NCBI GenBank assembly: GCA_035449045.1
Contig: DAOTKC010000015.1
Location: 1 to 32,804 of the forward strand
Source: DAOTKC01 sp035449045
GTDB lineage: Bacteria > Bacillota > Clostridia > Christensenellales > CAG-917
DNA: 32,804 nucleotides
Reading direction: 5' to 3'
This document shows positions 15,245 through 24,394 of this stretch, piece after piece (positions within the stretch are counted from its first letter, which is position 1; each line of letters begins with the position of its first letter). The notes beneath the pieces are model-generated. The model was not told the DNA's origin and searched no databases. It saw only the letters and a list, made by a program, of their open reading frames with translations. A program made the translations under genes and the position numbers.

Positions 15245-16219
15245 ATGGGCGAGAGTTTCAACGAATATGTTAAAAAAGAGCTTTTAAACGCCGTTCCCGA
15301 GGAGCGGGGCGGCATGGTCGCCTATCTTTCGGCGGCGGTGCGCGCGGCGGCCGAAATCACAGTGGAGCGGAAGAACCCCGTTCTGCGCTTTTTAAGTTCG
15401 AGCGGCGACTATATTCAAGTCATCGAAAAGCTTATTAAAACGCTCTATAAGACGCCTGTGGAGGCGGCCTCCGAAGTCATAAAATCCGGACTTAAAAAAG
15501 GCCAGACTATTTACGCTTTGAAAATTCCAACCGGCACAACCAAGGCGCTGCTCGCCGACGCCGGCATCATGAAATCGGAAAACGGCGAAATCACCTCGCT
15601 TTCTTCGGGCATCGACGCCGCCTTGATCGCCGAGGAGCTCGCCGCCAAAAACTACGTTAAATCGCTGTTTTTAGGTTGCGGCAGCGTCTATATCCCCGAG
15701 GACGCGGCTAGGGAATCCTCGGGCTATCACCTTGAGTTTTCGCTTCAAAGCGGCGCTCTCGCCGAAAATCTTTCCGACCTCCTCCGCTGCTTCGGCCTTG
15801 AGCCCCGACTTGCCGAAAGAAAGGAGCAATATATCGTATACATTAAAGATCGCGAGATGCTGTCCAATTTCTTCGCCGCGCTTTCGGCCAGCAACGCCGT
15901 CATGAAAATTCAGGAGATAATCATTGAGCGCGAAGTCGCCAACAAATTGAACCGCGAGGCGAATTTTTCGGCGTCCAACATCGACAAAACCTATAAAGCG
16001 TCGGCGAAACTGATTGTGGCGCTTGAGATAATCGAGAAGAAGTTAGGGCTAAGTAGCCTCCCGCCCCATCTTTTGGAGGTGGCCAAGCTCAGGCGGGAGT
16101 TCCCGTTGGCAAGCTACGAGGAGCTTCAAAGCAAGCTTCCCGACGTCGGCAAGAGTGGGCTCAACCACCGTTTCAGAAAAATCATTCAAATTGCCGAATC
16201 GCTCAATGATAAGGACTAA
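15245..16219 (+). CDS. whiA: WhiA-type DNA-binding regulator
   Basis: The 324-residue protein matches WhiA: an N-terminal SFNEYVKKELL start, a LAGLIDADG-endonuclease-like domain without the nuclease motif, including FLGCGSVYIPEDA and YHLEFSL, then the hallmark REANFSASNIDKTYKAS near residues 237-253. A C-terminal helix-turn-helix follows (ASYEELQSKLP...GKSGLNHRFRKI). WhiA controls cell-division or chromosome-segregation genes in Gram-positive bacteria and binds nucleoid DNA. AGGACGG precedes the ATG. Usually rapZ and yvcK stand directly upstream; here only the PHP gene does. It is followed by dnaE after a 202-base gap. Confidence 0.95.
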   Translation: MGESFNEYVKKELLNAVPEERGGMVAYLSAAVRAAAEITVERKNPVLRFLSSSGDYIQVIEKLIKTLYKTPVEAASEVIKSGLKKGQTIYALKIPTGTTKALLADAGIMKSENGEITSLSSGIDAALIAEELAAKNYVKSLFLGCGSVYIPEDAARESSGYHLEFSLQSGALAENLSDLLRCFGLEPRLAERKEQYIVYIKDREMLSNFFAALSASNAVMKIQEIIIEREVANKLNREANFSASNIDKTYKASAKLIVALEIIEKKLGLSSLPPHLLEVAKLRREFPLASYEELQSKLPDVGKSGLNHRFRKIIQIAESLNDKD

Positions 16220-16421
16220 AAGACCTTAGGCTCGATAGCATTTAAACTCAAGCACTAATATTAAAGAAACGGAAACCCGGTAATTTGAGAAAGACACCAA
16301 TTAATTATGGATATTGGCAGATAGTTTAGGCATTTAAATTGCAAAGAAAATTGCAACTATGATAAAAAATTTGGTTTTTGGGGCTAGGGGAAAACAGTTG
16401 GTTTTGAGGAGAGAATAAGCT

Positions 16422-19400
16422 ATGTCGGATTTTGTCCATCTTCATCTTCACACCGAATACAGCCTGCTGGACGGCTTGGCGAGAATAACCAAGGGCGACA
16501 GTTCGCCGCTCATCGAGGCCGTTAAAAAGCACGGCATGAAAGCCGTCGCCGTCACCGACCACGGCAACCTTTACGGCGCCGTGATTTTCGCCAAGCAGCT
16601 GGCGCTCTCCGATTCGGGCATAAAAGGGATTTACGGTTGTGAGTTCTATTTCGCCGACGACATGTTTGAAAAAAATCCCGAAAGGCGCGAATATTACCAC
16701 CTCATAATTCTCGCCAAAAACAACACCGGCTATAAAAACTTAATGAAGCTGTCCTCGGCTTCCTTCATCGACGGCTTCTACATAAAGCCGCGAATCGACT
16801 TAAACCTCTTAAAGAAATATTCCGAAGGGTTGATTTGTTTGTCGGCCTGCATCGCGGGCAAAATTCCCCGCCTCATTCTCGCCGACCGCTACGACGAGGC
16901 GAGAGCGCACGCCCTAGAGCTTCAGAGCATATTCGGCGACGATTTTTACATCGAGCTTCAAGACCACGGCATTCCCGAGGAAAAGATGGTGAACCCCGTG
17001 CTTTATAAGCTTGCCTCCGAAATCGGCGCCAAGGTCGTTGCCACCAACGATGTCCACTATCTCGAGCCCGAGGACGCCGACCTTCAGAACACCATGATCT
17101 GCATCAACACCGTCAAAAAGAAGAACGACCTCAACCGCATGCGTTTTGACGACCAGCTTTACTTTAAATCGGAAGAGGAGATGAAGGAGCTTTTCAAGTG
17201 GTGCCCCGAGGCCATTTACAATACCGTCGAAATCGCCGATAAGTGCAACGTTGACTTCGTTATCGAGGCGCGCGAACATTATATGCCGCTCTTCAACCCC
17301 AACGAGCCGCTTTATCAGGAGATGGTGAAGTCGATGCCAAAGGAGTATGAGGCGCGGATAGCCGCCGAGTTCGACCGCTTGGACGCCGATGCCGCCCGAC
17401 CGCTCGACCGCTCCAAGGACACCTCTTCGACTTATCTTAGAAAACTCACCTATACTCTTATCGGAAGCCGTTATAAACAGATTAATACCGAGCTCGACGA
17501 GCGCATGGAATACGAGCTTTCGACCATCATTGAACTGGGGTTCGACAACTATTTCCTCGTTGTTTGGGACTTTATCAACTTCGCCAAAAGGAACGGCATA
17601 CCGGTAGGGCCGGGGCGCGGCAGCGGCGCGGGAAGCTTGGTCGCCTATTCCCTTCACATCACCGACATCGACCCCATCCGCTTCAGTTTGATATTCGAGC
17701 GCTTCTTAAACCGCGAGCGCGTCAGCATGCCCGATTTCGACATCGACTTTTGCGAAAACCGCCGCGGTGAGGTTATCAAATACGTTCAGGAAAAATACGG
17801 CGCCAAGAACGTCTCCCAAATCATCGCCTTTTCGACGATGTCGGCCAAGGCGGCGATAAAGGACGTGGCGCGCGTCTACGACGTGCCTTTCCAAGAGGCG
17901 AACGACTGGGTAAAGACGCTGCCCTACGGCAAGATTACCATCGAGGAATGCCTGGGCAGAAACCCCAAAAAGAGCAAAGAAGACAAGGATATGGCGCAGG
18001 CGGAGTTTATCGAGCTCTACAACAACAACCCCACCGCGCGAAATATAATCGACGTTGCCATAAAGCTCGAGGGACTGCCGAGGCAGCCATCCGTCCACGC
18101 GGCAGGCGTCGTCATCTGCCGCGACGACATAACCGAGCACTGCCCGCTGCAAAGAAACAATACCGATATAACCACCCAATTCGATAAAAACCAAATCGAG
18201 GGGCTGGGGCTTTTAAAGATGGACTTTTTGGGCCTCACCACCCTCACCGATATTTCCGACGCGCTCGAGCTCGTTAAGGAGAGCACGGGCAAGACGGTTA
18301 ATTTCGAGGAACTCGGCGACACCGACAGAAACGTCTACGACCTCATCGGCTCGGGCGACACCGTGGCGGTGTTCCAGCTTGAAAGCTCGGGAATGACGAC
18401 CTTCATGGCAAAGCTCAAGCCCGACAACATTGAGGAAATAACGGCGGGTATCGCGCTCTATCGTCCCGGTCCCATGCGGTTTATGGACCAGTTTTTAGAC
18501 GGCAAGTGGCATCCCGAGTCGATTCACTACTACCACCCCAAGCTGGAGCCCATTTTGAACACCACCCACGGCTGCATCATCTATCAAGAGCAGGTGATGG
18601 AAATAGCCCGCGAGATTGCGGGATACAGTTACGGCGGCGCCGACGTATTCCGCCGCGCCATGGGCAAAAAGGACGAGGCGACAATCAAAAAGAACAAGCA
18701 CACCTTTATTTACGGTCAAGAGGGCAAAGTAGTTCCCGCCAAGCAGCCGGGCAAGCCGCCCACCGTGATAAAAGGCGTTGACGGCGCAATAAAGCGCGGC
18801 ATGTCGGAGCAGGCCGCGTCCGGCCTTTATGACCAGATTGAGGGCTTCGCCAAATACGCCTTCAACAAGTCGCACGCCGCCGCCTATTCCGTGCTTACCT
18901 ACCGCACGGCGTGGCTTAAGTGCTACTATCTCGCCGAGTATATGACGGCCGTCATCAACAACCGCCTTACGAGAACGGACAAACTCAAGGTCTATATTTC
19001 CTATTTAAAATCCAAAAACATAATAATTCTGCAACCCGACATAAACCGAAGCAAAGTTAAGTTTTCTATTGAGAACGGCAATATCCGCTTTGGGCTTTTG
19101 GGCGCCAAAAACGTGGGTGAGGCTGCGCTTGCCGCGATAATCAAGGAGCGCGAAAAGAACGGCCCCTTCAAAGATTTATACGACTTTATCGAGCGCGCCT
19201 CCCGTATTAGCGCGGGCGAGGACGAAGGCGGCAAAATCAAGGGCGCGGCGATTAACAAGCGCATGGTAGAAAGCTTGATAAAGGGCGGCGCCTTCGACTC
19301 GATGGGGCTTACCCGCTCCTCCATGCTGGCGTGCTACGAGCAGATAATGGACATAGTCCAGCGCGCCAAAAAGAGTCAGGCGAGCGGGCAGATATCGCTT

Positions 19401-20246
19401 TTCGACATGGACGAGGTTGAGTCCGGCTTTGAATACCCCCGCCTCAAGGAAATGGACAAATTCTTAAAGCTTTCGCTGGAAAAGGAAGTTTTGGGAATTT
19501 ACGTTTCCGCCCATCCGCTCGACGAATACGCTGCCGGCTATTCCGGCTTCACCACGCGCGCGCTGATTAGGCTGGACAGCGACGAGGCGGCCGACTTAAA
19601 CGGCGAGGAGGAGAAAAACGGACAGCGGGAAACCGCCGCTCGCGACTATTTTTCGGAAGCAGAGGACGAAGAGGGCAGCGAAGAGCGGCTCAGTTACGAC
19701 ACCTCGCTTCATAACAAGACGGTGACCTTTGGCGGCATAGTCCAGTCGGCGCAGCAGGGATATTCGCAAAAGAGCAAGAAGCTGATGCTTTCGGGAATGT
19801 TCGAGGATATCGACGGCAGCATAAAATATATGCTGTTCGGCGACGCCGTAGTCAAATACGGCGATTTGATAAAGTCGGGCGCGCCGATAAAAATCACCGG
19901 CCAGCTCGCAATAAGAGAAGGCGAGCAACCCGTCATTTTCGTCAGCGAGGCCGTGCCTTGGGAAAAGCCCGGGAGCAGGGGAGAGCCCGACATGGCCGAA
20001 GCAAGAGTAAACGGCGGGGAGAAAGCCGCTTCATCCACCTTAATCATTAAAATTACCGACGAAGCGCAGGCGAAGGAGCTGGTTCCCATTTTGAAAAAAT
20101 ACCCCGGCCCGACCGAAATTTTTGCGCTCTTTACCGACGGCGGCAAAAAGCCCTTCCGCCAAAAGGTAAATATTACGAGCGACCTCATTTTCGACCTCTC
20201 CGACCGCATCGGGCGCACCAACTTGAAGCTCACCGAAAACAATTAG
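16422..20246 (+). CDS. dnaE: DNA polymerase III alpha subunit
   Basis: The 1274-residue protein is a DnaE-type replicative polymerase. In order: PHP domain (FVHLHLHTEYSLLDG, His6/8/10, with TDHGNLYG), polymerase core with GPGRGSGAGSLV, MPDFDIDFC (Asp440, Asp442) and KMDFLGL (Asp601) as catalytic aspartates, fingers with RRAMGKKDE and FNKSHAAAYS, helix-hairpin-helix and beta-clamp region, an OB fold (VTFGGIVQS) and a C-terminal domain (LVPILKKYPGPTEIF). Between the RRAMGKK helix and FNKSHAA there is a somewhat longer basic/proline segment (VVPAKQPGKPPTVIKG) than in most relatives. An acidic linker (about 1060-1085) precedes the OB fold. GAGGAG lies upstream of the ATG. It synthesises DNA at the replication fork. 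Confidence 0.97.
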   Translation: MSDFVHLHLHTEYSLLDGLARITKGDSSPLIEAVKKHGMKAVAVTDHGNLYGAVIFAKQLALSDSGIKGIYGCEFYFADDMFEKNPERREYYHLIILAKNNTGYKNLMKLSSASFIDGFYIKPRIDLNLLKKYSEGLICLSACIAGKIPRLILADRYDEARAHALELQSIFGDDFYIELQDHGIPEEKMVNPVLYKLASEIGAKVVATNDVHYLEPEDADLQNTMICINTVKKKNDLNRMRFDDQLYFKSEEEMKELFKWCPEAIYNTVEIADKCNVDFVIEAREHYMPLFNPNEPLYQEMVKSMPKEYEARIAAEFDRLDADAARPLDRSKDTSSTYLRKLTYTLIGSRYKQINTELDERMEYELSTIIELGFDNYFLVVWDFINFAKRNGIPVGPGRGSGAGSLVAYSLHITDIDPIRFSLIFERFLNRERVSMPDFDIDFCENRRGEVIKYVQEKYGAKNVSQIIAFSTMSAKAAIKDVARVYDVPFQEANDWVKTLPYGKITIEECLGRNPKKSKEDKDMAQAEFIELYNNNPTARNIIDVAIKLEGLPRQPSVHAAGVVICRDDITEHCPLQRNNTDITTQFDKNQIEGLGLLKMDFLGLTTLTDISDALELVKESTGKTVNFEELGDTDRNVYDLIGSGDTVAVFQLESSGMTTFMAKLKPDNIEEITAGIALYRPGPMRFMDQFLDGKWHPESIHYYHPKLEPILNTTHGCIIYQEQVMEIAREIAGYSYGGADVFRRAMGKKDEATIKKNKHTFIYGQEGKVVPAKQPGKPPTVIKGVDGAIKRGMSEQAASGLYDQIEGFAKYAFNKSHAAAYSVLTYRTAWLKCYYLAEYMTAVINNRLTRTDKLKVYISYLKSKNIIILQPDINRSKVKFSIENGNIRFGLLGAKNVGEAALAAIIKEREKNGPFKDLYDFIERASRISAGEDEGGKIKGAAINKRMVESLIKGGAFDSMGLTRSSMLACYEQIMDIVQRAKKSQASGQISLFDMDEVESGFEYPRLKEMDKFLKLSLEKEVLGIYVSAHPLDEYAAGYSGFTTRALIRLDSDEAADLNGEEEKNGQRETAARDYFSEAEDEEGSEERLSYDTSLHNKTVTFGGIVQSAQQGYSQKSKKLMLSGMFEDIDGSIKYMLFGDAVVKYGDLIKSGAPIKITGQLAIREGEQPVIFVSEAVPWEKPGSRGEPDMAEARVNGGEKAASSTLIIKITDEAQAKELVPILKKYPGPTEIFALFTDGGKKPFRQKVNITSDLIFDLSDRIGRTNLKLTENN

Positions 20247-20248
20247 CT

Positions 20249-20321
20249 CCGCTTATCCTCTTAAACAATTTTATTGTGTTGCATAGAGGCAAAATTTGCG
20301 AAAACCAAGGCGGATAAGCGG
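20249..20321. other. Branched inverted-repeat structure after dnaE
   Basis: CCGCTTATCC (20249-20258) and GGATAAGCGG (20312-20321) are perfect 10-bp complements. The 53 bases between them contain two small hairpins, ACAAT-TTT-ATTGT (20265-20277) and GCAA-AAT-TTGC (20289-20299). This allows a three-way junction. It starts 2 bases after the dnaE stop and ends before the pfkA promoter, so it would form in the 3' end of the dnaE mRNA. It lacks a T run. Its role (mRNA 3' protection, factor-dependent termination or a small repeat element) is unknown. Confidence 0.5.
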
Positions 20322-20363
20322 GATTTTGGGCTATAACCCGCAAAGTGGCTTGCGCAAAAAAAG

Positions 20364-20392
20364 TTGATTTTTTAATAAACTTATACTATAAT
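20364..20392 (+). promoter_or_regulatory. Promoter of pfkA
   Basis: TTGATT, 17 bases, TATAAT. The start point near 20399 leaves a leader of about 42 bases and excludes an in-frame start at 20345, supporting the ATG at 20441. Confidence 0.82.
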
Positions 20393-20440
20393 TTCATAGG
20401 TCTGCGCCAAATAAGAAATAGGCAGAACTACGAGGCTCAA

Positions 20441-21406
20441 ATGAAAAAACTTGCCATATTGACCAGCGGCGGCGATTCGCCCGGCATGAACGCCTGTATA
20501 AGAGCGGCGGTGCGTTACGCCATCTATAACGGCTATAAAGTTTACGGCGCGGCGCGCGGCTACGTCGGACTGCTTCAAAACGACATTTTCGAAATGCACA
20601 CAAGAAGCGTCTCCGATATCATTCATCGCGGCGGCACCATTTTGAAGACGGCGAGGAGCGAGGAGTTTAAAGAGCGCGCAAACGTCGAGCTCGCGGCGGC
20701 GAACTTAAAGTGCCGCGGCATTTCCGGCCTTATCGTAATAGGCGGCGACGGCTCCTTTAAGGGCGCGAGGGATTTGCGTGATTTTTGCGGCGTAGACATG
20801 GTGGGAATTCCCGGCACCATCGACAACGACCTCCCTTACACCGATTTCACGCTGGGCTTTGATACCGCAGTCAACACCGTGCTTTGGGCGATAAACAACG
20901 TCCGCGACACCATGACTTCCCACGACCGCGTCTTAATGCTGGAGGTTATGGGAAGAAAATGCGGCGACATCGCGCTATATGCCGGTCTTGCCGGCGGCGC
21001 GGAATACGTCATAACGCCCGAGAAAGGAATCGATATCGAGGAGATGGCGGACAACATAAAGGCGAGCGCACAGCGGGGCAAGACCTCCAATTTGATAATA
21101 ATCGCCGAAGGCGCCGCCGAGCTTAAAGATAAAATTAAAGAGGCGATAGAGGCCAAGGTTAATAAAAACGTCCACTATACCAAGCTCGGCTACATTCAGC
21201 GCGGCGGCACGCCCACTCTTTTCGACCGCACGCTGGCGGCGCGCTTCGCCGTTCAGGCCGTCGACCTCATACGCCGCGGCGAAACGGGCAGACTGGTCGG
21301 AATAAAGGGCAACCAAATCATAGACCGCGAGATTACCGACGCCCTCAACGAGGAGAGAAAATTCGACGAGCGGCTCTACGAAATAGCGCGCATTCTTGCC
21401 TTGTAA
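20441..21406 (+). CDS. pfkA: ATP-dependent 6-phosphofructokinase
   Basis: The 321-residue protein phosphorylates fructose-6-phosphate to fructose-1,6-bisphosphate in glycolysis. Motifs: ILTSGGDSPGMNA (7-19), GGDGSFKGA with Asp103 and Gly104, GIPGTIDND (122-130, with Gly125 and catalytic Asp128), MGRKCGDIAL, and YIQRGGTPTLFDR. Gly104 and the glycine of PGTIDND are the residues that go with ATP use (PPi enzymes have Asp and Lys). Length matches the classic bacterial enzyme. GAGG precedes the ATG at 20441. It has its own promoter and lies in the dnaE-pfkA order typical of clostridia; no pyruvate kinase gene follows. Confidence 0.96.
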   Translation: MKKLAILTSGGDSPGMNACIRAAVRYAIYNGYKVYGAARGYVGLLQNDIFEMHTRSVSDIIHRGGTILKTARSEEFKERANVELAAANLKCRGISGLIVIGGDGSFKGARDLRDFCGVDMVGIPGTIDNDLPYTDFTLGFDTAVNTVLWAINNVRDTMTSHDRVLMLEVMGRKCGDIALYAGLAGGAEYVITPEKGIDIEEMADNIKASAQRGKTSNLIIIAEGAAELKDKIKEAIEAKVNKNVHYTKLGYIQRGGTPTLFDRTLAARFAVQAVDLIRRGETGRLVGIKGNQIIDREITDALNEERKFDERLYEIARILAL

Positions 21407-21517
21407 TTCAACGCTTTATTCGCACAATAGATACTTTATGCTAGCGGAATGAACTCATAAACTAAGTTTTTAGGAAAAATTTATAAACAATAAAACACAA
21501 ATCGAGGAGTTGAGATT

Positions 21518-22762
21518 ATGAAAAATTTAAAGGGTGCATTGATATTCGGACAAAGCGGAGGGCCGACTTCGGTCATCAACAGCAGCGCGGCCGGCGTGTT
21601 CACCGAGGCGCTGAAACAGGCCGATATTACCGAGGTTTACGGCGCGGCTCACGGCATTAAGGGCATACTCGACGAAAAGTTCTACGACATGAGGAAGGAA
21701 GACCCCAAAGAAATTGAACTTTTGAAGTATACCCCCTCTTCGGCGCTGGGCTCGGTCAGATACAAGCTCAAGAGCGCCGAGGTTGACGACACCGACTATA
21801 AACGCATTCTCGAAGTCTTCAAGAAGTATAATATCCGTTATTTCCTCTACAACGGCGGCAACGACTCGATGGACACCTGCAACAAGGTCAGTAAATATAT
21901 GAAGTCGGTTGGCTATGACTGCAATATTTTGGGCATTCCCAAGACCATCGACAATGACCTTTTCGGCACCGACCACTGCCCCGGCTACGGCTCCGCCGCC
22001 AAATATATTTCGACCACATTGATGGAAATCGCTTTGGATGCCAAGGTTTACAACACCGGCATGGTTTGCATCATCGAAGTCATGGGCAGAAACGCAGGCT
22101 GGCTTACGGCAGCCGCCGCGCTCGCCGGCTACAAGGGACAGGGCGCCGACCTCATCTATCTGCCCGAGGTTCCCTTCGACATCGACAGGTTCGTGGGCGA
22201 CGTCAAGAGAGTGACCGAAAGTAGCGGCAACAAGTGCATAGCCGTTGTAAGCGAGGGCATCAAGTTTGCCGACAAGCGCTACGTGGGTGACTTCGCCGTT
22301 TCATCCACCGACCTATTCGGCCACGCCCAACTCGGCGGTGTAGGCGCAATGCTCGGCAGCATCGTCAAGGAACGGCTGGGCGTAAAAGTGCGCTCCATCG
22401 AGCTTTCGCTGATGCAGCGTTGCGGCGCCCATCTGGCTTCCAAGGTCGACGTCGAGGAGGCGTTCGAGGCGGGAGCCGCCGCCGTCCGCTTCGCGGTGGC
22501 TGGCGAGACCGATAAGATGGTCATTTTCGACCGCGATTACAACCAAAAAGACTATAAATGCGACATCAAGCTGATGCCCTTGGAGCTTGCCGCAAACGCC
22601 GAAAAGACGGTGCCCGCGCAGTGGGTTACCGCCGACGGCACTGGCCTCACCGAGGAATTCATCAACTATGCACTGCCTTTGATTCAAGGAGACGCCAAGG
22701 CGCCGCTCGAGGACGGCCTGCCCAGGTTTGCCAACCTCAAAAAAGTCCTTGCCACAAAATAA
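21518..22762 (+). CDS. pfp: PPi-dependent 6-phosphofructokinase (diphosphate type)
   Basis: The 414-residue protein is a second phosphofructokinase of the longer type. The motif at the phosphate-donor site is NGGNDSMDT with Asp116 where ATP enzymes have glycine, and GIPKTIDND carries Lys142. These two residues mark pyrophosphate use. Also seen: IFGQSGGPTSVINSS (9-23), a PGYGSAAKY segment and EVMGRNAGWLTAA. It would interconvert fructose-6-phosphate and fructose-1,6-bisphosphate reversibly with PPi. A GAGGAG site precedes the ATG. It starts 111 bases after pfkA with no clear terminator between. The donor preference is inferred from residues only. Confidence 0.93.
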   Translation: MKNLKGALIFGQSGGPTSVINSSAAGVFTEALKQADITEVYGAAHGIKGILDEKFYDMRKEDPKEIELLKYTPSSALGSVRYKLKSAEVDDTDYKRILEVFKKYNIRYFLYNGGNDSMDTCNKVSKYMKSVGYDCNILGIPKTIDNDLFGTDHCPGYGSAAKYISTTLMEIALDAKVYNTGMVCIIEVMGRNAGWLTAAAALAGYKGQGADLIYLPEVPFDIDRFVGDVKRVTESSGNKCIAVVSEGIKFADKRYVGDFAVSSTDLFGHAQLGGVGAMLGSIVKERLGVKVRSIELSLMQRCGAHLASKVDVEEAFEAGAAAVRFAVAGETDKMVIFDRDYNQKDYKCDIKLMPLELAANAEKTVPAQWVTADGTGLTEEFINYALPLIQGDAKAPLEDGLPRFANLKKVLATK

Positions 22763-22801
22763 ATTCTTAAAGATAAGTCCCCAAGTCGGGTTAAGGAAAA
22801 T

Positions 22802-23341
22802 ATGGAAGAAAAATATAAAGTTGAAATAGCGGGAATAGAGCGCGAGCTCGTCATTTGCCCCCTCAACGAGCGCCTTTCCATCGCCGCGTTTGTGATGTTT
22901 TCCGACGTCGAAATAACGGTGGCGGCTGCCGAGGCACTTTTAAAGAAGGCGCCCGAGTTCGACGTCATTTTAACGGCGGAGTCCAAGGGCATCCCTCTCG
23001 CCTACGAGATGGCCCGCCAAAGCGGCAAAAACTATGTGCTGGCGAGAAAATCTGCCAAGCTCTATATGAAGGAGCCCATCAGCATCGACGTTCAGTCGAT
23101 AACGACATCGAGAATTCAGACGCTCTATTTAGATAAGGCGGACGCCGAATATCTTAAAGGAAAGAAAGTGCTCATCGTCGACGACGTCATCTCGACGGGC
23201 GAATCGCTTCACGCCATGGAAACGCTGCTCAACAAAACAGGCGCAATAATCGCGGGTAAGATGGCCGTTCTCGCCGAAGGCGACGCCGCCAAAAGAACGG
23301 ATATCGTTTTTCTGAACACCATTCCCTTGTTTATTAAATAA
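22802..23341 (+). CDS. Adenine-type phosphoribosyltransferase family protein
   Basis: The 179-residue protein is a type I phosphoribosyltransferase. The PRPP loop is VLIVDDVISTGES (123-135); AESKGIPLAYEMA (59-71) and VLARKSAKLYM (79-89) match the adenine phosphoribosyltransferase pattern (GI.arGf..g..lA then RK.gKLP). The core resembles Apt, which turns adenine and PRPP into AMP, but the base-contacting loop is different (SIDVQSITT), so another purine or a regulatory role is possible. AAGGA lies before the ATG. It starts 39 bases after the PPi phosphofructokinase gene and is probably in the same transcript, which ends at the terminator behind it. Confidence 0.82.
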   Translation: MEEKYKVEIAGIERELVICPLNERLSIAAFVMFSDVEITVAAAEALLKKAPEFDVILTAESKGIPLAYEMARQSGKNYVLARKSAKLYMKEPISIDVQSITTSRIQTLYLDKADAEYLKGKKVLIVDDVISTGESLHAMETLLNKTGAIIAGKMAVLAEGDAAKRTDIVFLNTIPLFIK

Positions 23342-23367
23342 TAATAATCGGCATTGAATTACAAACA

Positions 23368-23397
23368 AAAAACAGCCCCGCATGCGGGGCTGTTTTT
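23368..23397. terminator. Bidirectional terminator between convergent genes
   Basis: A 30-base perfect palindrome: the arm AAAAACAGCCCCGCA is followed by its complement, with A and T tracts outside. It lies 26 bases after the phosphoribosyltransferase stop and 10 bases after the stop of the leftward esterase gene, serving both operons. Confidence 0.93.
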
Positions 23398-23407
23398 ATC
23401 AATCGGC

Positions 23408-24343
23408 TTAGGCGCGGGTTTTTATCTCTCCCGCGGAGACGCGGCGTAAGAATTTCTCGCATGCGGTATTCCGCGCTACCGCGGCAGCTGTCTTCCAGCC
23501 CAGCGAGAAGCAGTGGTTATCGGCAAATTTCTCGGTTGAAAATTCCTCGAAATAGACGCCGTTCTCCTTTAACTTACTAATAAACGCTTCGCCTTGTCCG
23601 CCGCAGAAGAAGTCGGCTTTGGCGTGAGTGATGAAGCAGGGCGGGTAGTCGGCTCCGACATAGTTTATCGGCGCGCATTCCTTTAGAAGTTTGTAATCTT
23701 TCAGCTCGGCGCCGGTAATTCCCGCGAAATCCTTCAAAATTTTGTTGCCGAGATCGAGAGCGACTTTTTTGGCAAACACCGTTTCAAGGTCGTAGGGGCC
23801 GCAGTTTAAATCGCAGGCGGCAATTTTAACCTTGGGAGAAGGAATGCCCATATTTTGGGAGAGCTCGGCCGCAACCGTCGCCGCGGCGAGTTCGGCGGCA
23901 AAATAAGCGCCCGAGCTGTCTCCGGCAAGCGTGATGTTATCGAGGTCTAAGCGATATTTCTCGGCGTTGTCGGACGCCCAGTTCAAGGCAATTATGAGTT
24001 GAGCAAGCGGCTCGGGGAATTTGTATTCGGGTGCCAGGCCGTAGTTGACGTTTATGACGAAAAAGCCCATGTCCGCCGCCCAAAGCGAGTGCGCGGTGCG
24101 GTATTTTTTGTCGCCAGCCACAAAGCCGCCGCCGTGGATGTAGAAATAGACGGGAAATTTGCCGGGCTTGTCTTTATAGTAGATGTCTAAGCGGCAGGCG
24201 TCGGGCGCGGCGTCGTAGTAGACGATGTCCTTTTCAAAGGTGACGCCGTCATAATTTAAGCGCGCCGTGGGATTTTGCTGATTTTCAAAGACGATATCGA
24301 TAAAGCGGAAAAGCCGCCTTGCGAAGGTGGATTGTTTTGCCAT
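23408..24343 (-). CDS. HSL-type alpha/beta-hydrolase (esterase)
   Basis: The 311-residue protein belongs to the hormone-sensitive-lipase branch of alpha/beta-hydrolases. The oxyanion motif HGGGF is at 70-74, the nucleophile elbow GDSSG at 141-145 (Ser143), and the other triad members are in KADFF (Asp) and DNHCF (His). There is no signal peptide, so it should act in the cytosol on short-chain acyl or acetyl esters. As the last gene of the symporter-phosphoesterase-esterase operon it may remove acyl groups from an imported compound (inference). AGAGGT precedes the ATG. It lies 51 bases after the phosphoesterase gene. Confidence 0.9.
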   Translation of the reverse strand: MAKQSTFARRLFRFIDIVFENQQNPTARLNYDGVTFEKDIVYYDAAPDACRLDIYYKDKPGKFPVYFYIHGGGFVAGDKKYRTAHSLWAADMGFFVINVNYGLAPEYKFPEPLAQLIIALNWASDNAEKYRLDLDNITLAGDSSGAYFAAELAAATVAAELSQNMGIPSPKVKIAACDLNCGPYDLETVFAKKVALDLGNKILKDFAGITGAELKDYKLLKECAPINYVGADYPPCFITHAKADFFCGGQGEAFISKLKENGVYFEEFSTEKFADNHCFSLGWKTAAAVARNTACEKFLRRVSAGEIKTRA

Positions 24344-24394
24344 TGTTTACCTCTTGTAATATTCTATTGCATATTGGCAATACACGAAGCCAAA

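Noticed and set aside
16914..17657. Long open frame antisense to dnaE (247 codons)
   Set aside because: It lies fully opposite a strongly conserved gene, has no recognisable domain or ribosome site, and follows from the GC-rich third positions of dnaE.
20345..20440. In-frame extension upstream of pfkA
   Set aside because: It contains the pfkA promoter; the ATG at 20441 has a ribosome site and fits the family's N-terminus exactly.
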